From the NCBI RefSeq assembly GCF_018139145.2, contig NC_059479.1:2480001-2544000 (forward strand): 64,000 nt of DNA. Reading direction: 5' to 3'. Position numbers and translations under genes: made by a program. Shown here in pieces: positions 51,501-62,813 of the stretch. This DNA comes from Gymnogyps californianus. Its lineage: Eukaryota; Chordata; Aves; Accipitriformes; Cathartidae. Positions within the stretch are counted from its first letter, which is position 1, and each line of letters opens with the position of its first letter. Under the pieces are notes generated by a model, which had not been told where the DNA came from, searched no databases, and saw nothing but the letters and a program-made list of their open reading frames with translations.

Positions 51501-53417
51501 GTGGAAGTGCATATTCATTTGAAAAAGTATTTTTTTTTCCTTCTAATTTCTTATTTGTTGTTCCAACCAAATATCTGATAAGTATTTTCCCATAATAGTG
51601 TTGCTGATCTCCTTAGTGCTTTAAGCAGAGCAGAAATGAATATAGCTGTTGTCCATTCCTTTGTCTTGGTCCAACAATAGATGCCGAGTTGTGGCAGCAA
51701 AGATGCGCTAGTGATTCACTGATGAGCCAGAAGGAAAGTGGCCCTTACTCTGCTGTTGTTAGCAGCGGTGCGGATTAGGAGCAGCAACGCGGTGGCCGAC
51801 AGTGCCTTCCTGAAATAAATAAATGGCTGTGGAGGAGAGAATCGGGGTCTTTAGTTTCATACAGGTTATAAAACCACAACCAGAGCAGTGTCAGCTCTGC
51901 CCATCTGCAAACTGTCCTGTTCGCTGGGGCCAGGGGCAACCCTGGGTTTTTTCCATCAAAGCCCAAATAATGCAAAGAATCTCCTTCGTGAAATTCTGGG
52001 GTTAAATGTGATGTTTTCACTGCAAAGCGGTAGTTGCATGGCTGTTTTCTGAATAGTTCTTAGCTGAGAGGATACATTATGGATAATGTGCTGCGGAGGC
52101 CACCGCTTATCTTAACACCTATTTGCATCTATATAGGTCACTCGCCTGTCCTGGTCACAGCTAGTGTTTCAAGTCAGTCTGCCAGACTCGGGTGCACTTC
52201 TGCAAGCCCAGGATCTCCTTCTCTGTGGGCTTGTCTGTGTGTGAGATAATGTAAAGAGAGTTACCATGATGTCCCCTGTGAAAGGAATTTTTAATGCAAT
52301 AAAACTCCATGTGGACGGCCTTACCAAATACCGATGGAAATCTTGGAAACATAAAGCCATTTTGCCATTACTGGTACAATATTTAGAACAAAATGTTTCT
52401 GTCCATGTAAAATGTAAAAAATGGAGCTTTGACTCTTTGAACGCTCAATTGTTTTGACCTTCTAAGATTGCTGGCCTGAAAATGTATTGATTTGAAAAGC
52501 TGATGAATTAGGCTAACCACATGTACCCTGTAACTTGAAGAACCAATTATCCATGAAAAATTGCAAGGCAGAAGTTTTAGTTGGTGCTGCACACTTCTGA
52601 AGTGACCTTGGATATGCAATACCTGAGGAGGTCAGGTGTTCCGACTATAGCAACAGCATTTCTGGGCTCATCGTGCGGCCTTATGAGCATGTTTGAGCAT
52701 TTTATTGTCTCTTGGTTGCACGGAGTCAATGGCTTCCTCGCTGTGCCCAAATAATATACAGTGCAAGTCCGGTCAGGCTTAGAAATACAGAGCGTGAGGT
52801 GCGTCGCGTGCTTGAGTTTCTCCAAATTTAGATTAGCTTTGATCCCCTGGGTGAAGGAATACAGCATTTGGGCTGCTCTTAAACTACACCGATTCTGAGT
52901 CCTACAAGAACCTGCTGTAGTGACCAGATATCAGCCAGACTCACAGGAGTCCTATTTACGCATTTCTCGTGCTGAGAAACAAGTCTCCCATTCCCTCAAA
53001 TGTCTTTCTCTCATCCGGGCAAAACAGGTAATGTGGGCTCCTAAGCATGAAACTCTTCAGCCCCGATGGTCAGAGTTTGGCAAAGTTAAAGAACCGAAAA
53101 CAGTGTATTGTGATGGGAAGAGTGGGGTGTACATAATTGTAGGTATTGCTGCGTGGCTATAATAAATGCGATCGATAGACTGCGAGTTGTTTATTTGTTA
53201 AAAACCAGATTCAGACAGTCTGGTCAACCTATATAGTATCTTATTGTCCTGGTGATCCTCCTGATATTATTGGACTGATGTAGGAAGTGAATCACTACCC
53301 AGTGAGATGTCTGCAAACCTCTAAGACTTGATGAAGCCTATTTTTTTTTATAAACGACAATGTGTCGATTTTGTGTGCTTAAGTAGAAAAATTTATGTTT
53401 CGTTTTCATTTTCTCAG
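48569..53417 (+). other. Exchanger intron 3
   Basis: A 4.8-kb intron with no recognised exon. It holds a long T- and C-rich low-complexity tract at about 50730-50776 and several A- or T-runs. Confidence 0.8.
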
Positions 53418-53635
53418 CATCATCGCTTGTGCCATGGGCATGAAACGTTACGTGGAGGCCAACATCTCTCTGAAGTCTCACACCACAGTCAAATACTTCA
53501 TGAAGATGTGGAGCAGTGTTAGCGATACCCTCATCTTCATCTTTCTTGGAGTTTCCACCATTGGAGAAAATCATGAGTGGAACTGGCCATACATTTGCTT
53601 CACTGTCATTTTCTGTCTCGTTTGGAGAGCACTAG
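53418..53635 (+). CDS. SLC9A Na+/H+ exchanger, exon 4
   Basis: This 218-base exon encodes residues 332-403 and shares split codons with both neighbours. It reads [20 protein letters not shown], then [40 protein letters not shown] and the WRALG end. YVEANISxKSHTT and KMWSSVS are NHE1-like, while NHEWNW and WRALG are NHE2-like. At residue 367 it has Asp (GAT at 53524-53526), where the NHE1-NHE4 sequences I recall have Glu (NHE1 E391). The acceptor is TTTTCTCAG and the donor is CTAG/GTACGG. Confidence 0.94.
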
Positions 53636-54224
53636 GTACGGTGAAACTATAGTTTTTAATTTTTTATATATATTATTATTTATGGGAGTGAAAAAATGTG
53701 ATTCCATTAAATGAGAGAATGCTCCTGCCCCCACCATCATCCCCTCCTGCTCGCTCTGTGTGTGTGGTTATCCCAGATGTGAATGCAAGGGCTGAGGTGG
53801 GACACCCCAGTCGATGCTCCCCTCCGCCTCCATCACTTGCTCAATAGCAAGTCTGGCATTTTACTGCAATTTCCTAGTCTGTGTACTCACCATAGGCAGC
53901 ACTGGTGCTAAACAGACGTTCTCATGACAACTATTTTATCGATACCTCTTTCTCAGTCCCTCTTTTAATTGCCATGATCTCCTCTTCCATTTCAGTGCAT
54001 CTTAGTCCCTTGGTATCTTCACAATAGGGAGAAGGTTTTAAGTACCTAGGTTGGGATTGGAGCACCGTGTAAAACCATGGGGCCTCTGACTGCATATTCT
54101 GAATTGCAGAGATTTAAGGGATTTAATTCATAACAAGTTTGTGTACAGCAGCATGCTTAAATGGGAAACTGGAGGAACCTTCAGACAGCTGTCCCTGGAG
54201 ATGCTGCTCTGCTTTACAGAAGAG

Positions 54225-54253
54225 CATCTACCCAGCCTACTGCTGGGTAGATG
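54225..54253. repeat. Perfect 12-bp inverted repeat (hairpin)
   Basis: CATCTACCCAGC, a five-base spacer (CTACT), then GCTGGGTAGATG. No T-run follows it, so it is not a typical terminator, and the stem is too short for a microRNA precursor. Confidence 0.9.
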
Positions 54254-54317
54254 AGAATTGGGACCTAAAATGTGAGGATGCTTCTGCTCCTACTCAAGAC
54301 TAAGAATGCTAAGGACT

Positions 54318-54525
54318 GAGAATGACAGAATTGCACAGAACCAGGGAATTGCTGAGGTTGGCAGGGACCTCTCGAGATCATCTGGTCCAACCTCCTGCTT
54401 AAGCAGGGTCAGCTAGGCAGGACTGCGTCCAGACGGCTTTTGATTATCTCCACGGACGGAAACTCTACAACCTCCCTGGGAAAACTATTGCAGTGTTTGA
54501 CCAACCTCACAGTAAAAAAGTGACC
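54318..54525 (-). mobile_element. CR1-type LINE 3' fragment, inverted
   Basis: Reverse-complement CR1 features appear in order: CAGAATTGCACAGAACC, GGGACCTCTCGAGATCATCT, GGTCCAACCTCCTGCTTAAG, ACAACCTCCCTGGG and CTCACAGTAAAAAAGT. It is more diverged than the 36-37 kb copies and belongs to a different CR1 subfamily. Confidence 0.88.
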
Positions 54526-57500
54526 AAGAATTAGGGATAACACGAGGAAGATGCATGAAAATACTCTCCTGATAATTGTGGCTGAAGATAATCTTCTTGA
54601 GATCAGTTACGATGAAAAACTGAATCCTGGTCCCAGCATACTCTGGGATCCCATTTTCATGCATTGTAAATGACCAGAAAAATAGATGCACTGTTTTACC
54701 ATTGTCCCTGGTTGTATCTTGCGCTGATTTGGTGTTCAGAGAGGCTGATTCTCCCTTGCCTCTTACAGTGTGCAGTTACTGTCACCTAAGCGAGTGCAGA
54801 GTGCCTACCTTCTCATTTAGGGATGTTTTTGTATATTAACTATATCTGCAAATATAACGGAGCACGCATTTTGGCAAAGAATTTGAGAGCTAAGTAACGT
54901 TCAACAGGATTTATGTTTACAAACCACTGAGTCAAACAGAGTGAACTCAAATTTGATAGACACTTCAAGAAATTGCTTAAATAGGATAGGCCATGATTAG
55001 CAAGACATAGCAGAAAGGGTTTTATTAGCTGTTAATACATGCCAACATTTGTTTTAATAGCTGTGCACTATAAATGCGCTGGGAAACATGCTTATTAGTC
55101 AGTTGTGCATATGTTCAAATGTTTTATTATGATTAAGTGATTTTCTCTTAAATTATTTGCTCAAATGAGAAGTAGTTCAGAGTGAGTTTATCTTTTTTTA
55201 GTTCAAAAACATCTTCATTGCAAGACGTAAGGAACATAGTAACATTACAAAAGCACACCGAAAATCCTCCGGCTCTCTAAACACAGCTCTTCTGATTGCA
55301 TTCTCAAATTATGCAGCACAGTATTAGAGAAGGGCTCAGCGCTGCAGCCAGGAAAGAAAACTGTCTTTATATTCCAAATCCCCCTTGAATTAAATAAGAA
55401 CACACAAACCAGGGCTGAAAATCATCTTGCATATCTGATCCTGAATAGGGATTTTCTGCAGCACCTTCCTGGAGAGCCGTAGGTGTGCCGGGAGGATGCG
55501 AGCCGGGCAGGGTGCTGCACGAAGCCGGGCTGGAAAACTCCTGCCATGGAGATGGTGGTTGAGATTAGACCCTGACCTGCTCAGACCCATCCAGCAGCTC
55601 TGGACGTGCTGGAGGCACTGATCCAGAAATGGGAGGTGCCCACAGAGTTTGCTTGCAGGAATTGGGGACTTTTGGCTTGACGGTGCTGGGGTTAGTATGT
55701 AAGTTGTACCCTAGTCCTTTATTGGACCCTCCCAGTGCTCTTAAATGAGAAATGATTCTGCTGAAGCTTGGGGACTGGAATTACTTTGATGTGAGAGGTC
55801 GTCTGAAAAGCAAAATGCATTAATTGCATGACAACACTAGTATTCTACTGTTGTCCGAGCACTGGGGAGATTTCCTTCTGCTCTTTCTCAAGGTATATCT
55901 CCAGAAGAAAATATATTCCACTCAAAATCATTAATTGTATGTCATCTCTTGGAGCAAACTGGCCTTGAATTAGTTTAGGGAATGCTAATAATAATTTATG
56001 AGAAAGGGTTAAATTAAGACAGAGGCCAGGATATCAGCTCAAGTAAATTTTGTTCCTTTAAATCATCGGCACCACCTGAGCTTACAGTAGCTGAAGATGT
56101 GATCTGAGGTATGCTTTTATGTTATTTTATTTTATTTATTTTATTTTTTAAGTTACAAAGAACTGTGAAACCAAAGTACTTCACACCTACTGGTCTGGGC
56201 ACCAGCTCCACGGTGCTCTGGGAGCGGGGAAGGTATTGCAAGGCTCACTTAATTGAGTTCCCTATTCCTGAACATCCCCAGCATTTTGTTTTCTTCAAAC
56301 CGGTCTGATGTGCCACCAAAGTTCAGACATTTTTAGTTGTACGTGTGTGGGAAGATGTTTGATACGTACATTACAAGTGCACTATTTTTGAAGTTTAATT
56401 CTTTTACAAACACCCTTCAGAAAAGCAATAATGATGTGGATCCAGCTATTTCTAGCAAAAGTCAATGACAGCCTGTGTCACCAGTTCTCAAAATGGCCAT
56501 TAACCTTCGGGAAATAAGATGTTTATCATATCCATTGGTATTAAGATCACGGCTTACTGATTTAAGGCCCGACTTTTTGTACCTTTCTGCGTCTGTTTAT
56601 GTATTTGCAAATGACTATAAATTGCATCAATTGCTGTGTCACCTTATGTAGTCTTAAATTCATACAGTATAAATCTTTGAGTGAAAGATTTGTGAAGAAA
56701 CAGTATTAATGCCGGCAGAATATACATCAAACATTTAGAGTGCCTTGGCTACTGCTTGGAAACTTTTGGAAGTTGGAGGGTAACTTGTGGCTAAATTACT
56801 GCTGATGGTTTGCCTTGAGAGCATCTATAATCCAAGCAATTCAATCATTTGTTATCACCAATTACAATAAATCAATTAATATTTCAATTCTCAGAATCTG
56901 GCTCTATATTCTTTGTACCAGTTGATGTAAAATTTCAGCTGGCACATGACCATAGAATTGCCCTAAAAACTTTAATTAACTACCATCAAAATAAATGTGC
57001 TAATACATCCTATGGTGCCGATAGTTATTGTTTGTTCGGTATTTAGCTGGCGCTTAACACTGAGCCACCCGGGAAATGGTGTGGTCTGGGGATCCGCAGC
57101 CGTGGGAGCGGGATGACACTAAAACTCCCCTGCAGAGTTCAGAGTCCTTCTGAAGGGAACTCTGGTTTCCCAGCCGGACTGTGATAAGCACAAGGCTGAG
57201 TTAAAAAACAAGAGAATTTGCTACAAGATGAGCTACCTAAAATGTTATAGTCGTACAAACCCCCAGAACTGTGGCCTGTCAATGGTGTTTGTAATCCCCC
57301 AAATCAGAAACGTGTTGGGGATTAATTTTTATCTGGACAAATCAAATGCAAACCTGTTGGACCAGGCGGGAAGAAAAGCCCTTCTCCAGTTGCATATTGG
57401 GAATATTGCACCTTGGGCCCTGGCCAGTTCCTCGCGATTGGTGTTTACCAGTTCAGTGGTGTTTTACTGTAAAATATATCACAAGATTACGAGTTTTGCC

Positions 57501-57550
57501 TAATTGCTCTTTTTGTTTGATGTGCTCCCGTCTTCTTTCCTGCTTTTCAG

Positions 57551-57747
57551 GGGTTCTTGTACTGACTTTCTTTGTGAACAGATTTCATGTGAACACCATC
57601 ACCAGCAAAGACCAATTCATTATAGCGTACGGGGGTCTCCGAGGAGCCATTTGTTTCTCTTTGGTTTTCTTGCTTCCTGACTTTCACAGAAAGAAGCTCT
57701 TCATTGCAGCCACAACTGTTGTCATCCTCTTCACTGTGTTCATACAG
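57551..57747 (+). CDS. SLC9A Na+/H+ exchanger, exon 5
   Basis: This 197-base exon encodes residues 405-469. It reads [11 protein letters not shown], then [20 protein letters not shown] and [20 protein letters not shown], ending LFTVFIQ. The GGLRGA motif with its essential arginine (R434 here; NHE1 R425) is intact. The exon starts after CTTTTCAG with GG, completing the glycine left by exon 4, and ends in phase 0 before GTAAAA. Confidence 0.95.
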
Positions 57748-60700
57748 GTAAAAACAATCTCGGTGTCACCAGCAGATGTAAAGAATGAGCATGATTTTTT
57801 TTTCCAGACAAATAACCAGTACTAAACCATTAGATGGATACAAGGATTTACCAGTCATTAAAACTTTCCCTCCATCAAGTGGTTAGGCATATAAAAATTT
57901 AAAATTATCAGTGAAAGAGGTAGAAGGTGTGAGAATGTGTCACACGTGTGTGAGGTCAACTAGCAGTTGTTGACTTACAACGTGTGCTGTAGCATTTTCT
58001 ATGATAACTTGTCCCATCTTTGATCCGGTCCATCCATATTGGGGTAGCAGTAGTGAAAATTGTGAAGAATGATGCTGGCCTAGGTTTCCTCTCTGAAGTA
58101 GTGCTTTTATGTGTTTTATGTGAGAGCAAAGCCAACACAAATCAACCTCTACAACTAGTTTGCTGTTTGAGCAAGGTAAGAACCACTTGTTATTGCGGGC
58201 CTTGTCATGAAGTGAAATGCTACCTGAGCCATGCAGTAATGAAGGTCAGTTTTCCTGATCCCAAATGTGCAAAGATGGAAGATACTGGAGATAGTCCAAA
58301 CCCTCTGAACATGGGCAGCAAGAATTTTAAAAGAGGTTTATGGTTCGGTTGTCTCAGTTTTGGTAGTTCACAAGTGGGACAATTTAAAGGGACCTAATTT
58401 TGAAGGGGCGACTTCTTAACATTTTCTGAGAATGAGTTCCATTTTATTGGGGCATCCAACAGCTGAAGCAACAACAGTCATTAGTTGTTTATCAAAATAT
58501 TTTGTATATATGCCTGAGATGTTTTCACATTCATGCAGCAAAGCAGCTGCAGTTGTTTTATGATGACGCAGCAGGAAGGGGATTGCTTGAACTCTTCCAC
58601 TGGAAAAAAAATTTGGGTGTGTTACTTGTTATAAAAGCAAGGAAAATCAGAAGCAAATAAAAAAAGTCATAGCACATTTGATTTATTTGCCTCTAATTTT
58701 TCTTTTATAACTGATCCCTAAGCCCTGTTGCTACCTGCTGTCTCTTTCTGCCCTAGTGATTCTTGGGTTGTTTCCTACCCAGTGGGAAAGCTTCTGCAAG
58801 TGAGTGCAACCTGCCCACGTCAAGGGGTGGCTGTGGACCTGTTAACCCCCCGCTGCCAGGGTAGGAGAGGGAGGTGAACCCTCACAGCACTGGTTGCTCT
58901 GAGATACTGGGTTTATTGTTTAAAGCACGAATGTACTTTTTCTTTTTTTTTTTTTTTTTTTTTTTTTTTCCTTTTTAAAGACTGATTTCTGCAGTGGGTG
59001 TTTTTTGCAAAGCCCAATCCTATAGAAAGGCTGCAGGAGCGTCTGCAGCTTGGGCTGCTCTTGGGGAGCATATGGGAGGTGCCACATCTGACCCCTGCCC
59101 GCAGTCGCATAGCAGGCAAGGACCCAGGCTGGTCAGCTTGCAGCCGGGGCAGAACTTGGTGCTGGTATTGCTCTCCTTACTAATACGCTTTTATTTTTCA
59201 CGGATTCTTAGTTAGCACCCCTCCAGGCGTATGATGGAGAAAGGTTTTTCTCTCCCTTAGGCACAGGCCGAGGTTGTAAGGAGTTGCCATGCTTCAGGGC
59301 GCAGGGAAGCCCAGCTCGGGAGGAGCGGGCAGGCAGCAGCTCTCGGCATTGCTGTGACATCTAGTGGTACAAGCAGTCTTGCAGCCTTCGGTGGGACGAA
59401 GAGTTTGGATGTGTCCCCTTGCTCTTCTCTGTCCAGCAGCAAGGCTGTAAGGGCGAGGCTCCTTTCGGGGTCTCTCTGAAATACACCTCTTGATTCACCC
59501 GGCAAACGCTGTCGGATTTGAAGGGGGATGTGGTGCAAAATTTGGGGTCATCTGGTCCCGAAGCGAGCAAGGCTGATGTCTACCTGGTGTGCTCTATCCC
59601 AAAAAGTTAAGAGTGGGTCTCCATAGGGCTGAAGCAAGTGGGATGGGGGTCTGGGAAAGACGCCGTGTGGAAAAGCTCCCTGAGAGCTCCTGCTCAAGGG
59701 CATGAGGTCCATGCAGAGCTGCTGACCCAGGGCTGCCCACCTCCTGCCCTCGGATGGAAGGAGCCGAGCAGCTGCTGGGGCTATGGGAGATGGTGGCTCA
59801 CGGTGACAGCTGCCAAGCGGCCCCATGGCTGAGCATCACCCTGCAAGAGCAAAGTCCTTCCACTTGGCCTCCCTGAACCCCTCAGGCGTGGGTGTTGGGC
59901 ACTAGGGCGATGCGGAGGGTTGGGGTTGACTCTCTGCTTCCCCACGTCCACCCAATCTTCATCACGAGCTGAAAAAATGGTCAGCAAGTGTGACGTGGGG
60001 ATGGGCTCAGAGCTGAGACCCGCAGGGCAGCTGGACCGGGTGCAGTTTTCAGTCTGAAAGGAGAGAGCAGGGGCCAGGGGTGGGGGGAGTGTACTTAGGT
60101 GGAGGTTGACAAGTTTTAAGATGCAAATGTGGGTCAGAAATTGAAAAGATACGGTCACTAGGCACGTCCGCTCATGCAGAGACGCTCTTGAGCCTCAGAC
60201 AAAGGTTGTTCTAAGGCAGCAGCTCCATTCTGCCGAGGCTTCGGAAAATCCTTCCCAGGACTGGGAAAAGGGCTTTTGTGTAAACTCAAAGCTCAACTGG
60301 TGATGTCATCTCCATGCGAAAGGGTGAGAGTTAAACAGGGTCCCCCGTGGGTACGTGTCGGCGGGGTGACCCCTTGACCTTCAGCCATTCAGTGGGAACA
60401 TAGCATCTATAAAAACAGACTTTGCTCAGGCTCCAGATACCTGCAGTATTGTGTAGCTGAGGCCACCACGAGAACGGGGAGGGGGGGAAAGTAAACTTGG
60501 TTAAAAGCTGAACCAGAAGGATATTGCTGTAGCTCAGTACTCAAACTACAAATTTGTAGCTCAAAACATAGGTAAACATAATAGAAGCAGGTATTAAGAT
60601 GATCCTTCAGAAACCTGGGTTTGCAAATGAGTCCTACAGCTTCTGAAGTCCGTGGCACTGCTGCCAGCCACGTCGATGGATGCAGGATTGAAGAGTGAAT

Positions 60701-62723
60701 ACCTTTAATATCCTAGCATCTTTCATGGTGCGTGTTACTTTGGGTGGAAAGGACAAGTGAAATAGTGGCTACAAAACTAGTTCTGTGGATAGTGGACTCT
60801 GTTGTTGTTGTTGCTGTTATTTTGTGCAATAAGTTTTCTTTATATTCACAGTGATATCAATACAGACTGGGCTGGGGGTGCCCGTGTTAAGGTAGGACAG
60901 AAACTAGGGGAGAGATGATTTGGGCCCTTTTAAGCTGATGAAGGCCAGCAAGACATCTTGTCGGAGCACAAACCCACTTCATTTTCTTGGAAATCCTGAC
61001 CACGCTGCTTGAAAAGCCTCGTGCTACACAGACTAACGACCAATGTGTAAGCAGTTGGGCTTGTCCATACATGGGTCTAGCAGTGCATTACACAGCCCAG
61101 GAAATTCATCTGTTTTGGTCTCACTCAGTTGCATAAGGCTCTTCCCACAACAAGCCTGGTTAATAATTTTGAGAAGGTTGACTGAGCAATTGTCAAGTCC
61201 TCAGTGCTTCCAAGCAGGCCTGGATATGCGCCACGTAGACCAGAAAGTCCTCCAAGGAGCTGTGGGCTTGTCTGGAATGTCACAAAAAGCCCTCATTGTT
61301 CTGCCTTTCAGTGCGGTTTAAAAACGAAATACCACATTCTCCATTTGAAGTTCACTCTGTCAGCCTATTGGCCTCTGACCTCTTCCATGAAATTGTTAGC
61401 AAATATAATAATTGTGAAGAGGGTTTTTTTTTTTGTTGGTTGGTTTGCTGCCTACGCTGACCCATGAGCTACTGGATTGCTGGCGGTAGAAAAACTGTGT
61501 GTGAGCCATGATAGAGCTGTCAGCATCAGGTGATGCACTTCAGATGAGTTATCCTGGGTGGGTGGAGGAGCATCACAGGGGACCTACAGGTGTGTTGTGA
61601 AATGACATGTGGCCTGAAATGACACGTGAGATATTCCCATAACGCTCCCAAGGTCAGGAAGGGCCAAAGGAATTCAGGTGTTTCTAAATGTGGGAGTCCT
61701 GGTCACAAAACTCTAAAATGCCACTTTAAAATGAAAACAAATGCAGCTGATTATCCAGTGAAGGCAAGAGACCAAATTGCATCGTCTCTACTTAATTTTT
61801 GTAATATTTGTTATTTCTGAATTTGCGAGTTTTATGTTATTTACTCTGAATAGCGATGCATTTTTTATTGCTATTAGCTATTAAAATGACACATTAATTG
61901 TTTCTGCAATTAAAAATGTGTTCAACTCTCCTCCGTGCCAGCATTTGTGACATTCAGAAGTCATAAACATCAACTACTCCATCATTTTTGCTGTAAACAT
62001 GTCCTAGAAAAGTCATTTCATACCAAAGCCAGACTAAGAAACACACCACAGCAGCATTTTAGAAGTTCTCTCACGAGGCTTAAAGGACATTAAAACTCTT
62101 CCCTTGACCCTTCCTACCAGGTGGATACTTTGATTAGTAAACTTAGCCACCGACTGGCCATCAAAGATCGTTGGAGTAATGATCTGTGACATATAATACT
62201 CAAAAAGTTAGCAGACAAATACTGGCGGAGGCTGCGTGCTGTGAAGTGTCAAGGACTATCATCGTTTCGGGCATTTGAACTTTGAACGTTCCAAGCCCCT
62301 TTCCATCTGGCAGGCTATAAGCAATAGTAAGCCACAGGCTTGACCTTGAAATTATTGGTTGACGTTTTGTGGTCTTTGAGATGCCAGACGAGGAGAGCAG
62401 AGCGTTTCCCCTCTCTGCCGACCCCCAGCCTGAAGCCTGCATGTGAGCTCCCGTTGACAGGCTACTACCACGAGCAAACAAAATGTTTGGCTTACAGTTG
62501 GGAGAACAGAGTTTCTAGCGTTGTCGAAGCTTCGCAGATTTTATCTTGCTAATAAAACCGAGCAGATGAGAGGGGGCTAGCTCAAACAGCAGGTCTTGTT
62601 CTGGCAAAAGACAAGGTAGCTGTGGCTCATACCCATGCTGGTGATTTTTGTTCCAGTGCAGGTACCACTAAGAGCATTTGATGCGAAGAAAGGCTGATTT
62701 TTGTCTTTGTGGTTTTGCTGCAG
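57748..62723 (+). other. Exchanger intron 5
   Basis: A 5-kb intron with a run of 27 T at 58943-58969 and a GC-rich section at about 59000-60110 that has open frames on both strands but no recognisable protein. I see no other gene. Confidence 0.75.
58943..58969. repeat. Poly(T) run, 27 bases
   Basis: Homopolymer in exchanger intron 5, with further T-runs on both sides. Confidence 0.9.
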
Positions 62724-62813
62724 GGAATGACCATCCGTCCTCTCGTTGATTTGTTGGCTGTCAAGAGGAAAAGAGAGAGTGCTCCCACAGTGGGAGAGCA
62801 GATCCATATTCGG
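62724..62813 (+). CDS. SLC9A Na+/H+ exchanger, exon 6
   Basis: Thirty codons begin GMTIRPLVDLLAVKRKRES and end GEQIHIR, marking the end of the last membrane segment and the start of the cytoplasmic regulatory domain. NHE1 has GMTIRPLVDLLAVKKKQET at this place (from memory). The acceptor is GCTGCAG and the donor CGG/GTAAGT. The next exon, expected to carry a GIEDICGH-type motif, was not found before position 64000, so the gene is 3' partial. Confidence 0.94.

Larger units (their letters stand above)
53636..57550 (+). other. Exchanger intron 4
   Basis: A 3.9-kb intron holding a 12-base perfect inverted repeat at 54225-54253 and an inverted CR1 fragment at about 54318-54525. The remaining sequence is AT-rich without a gene. 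Confidence 0.8.
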
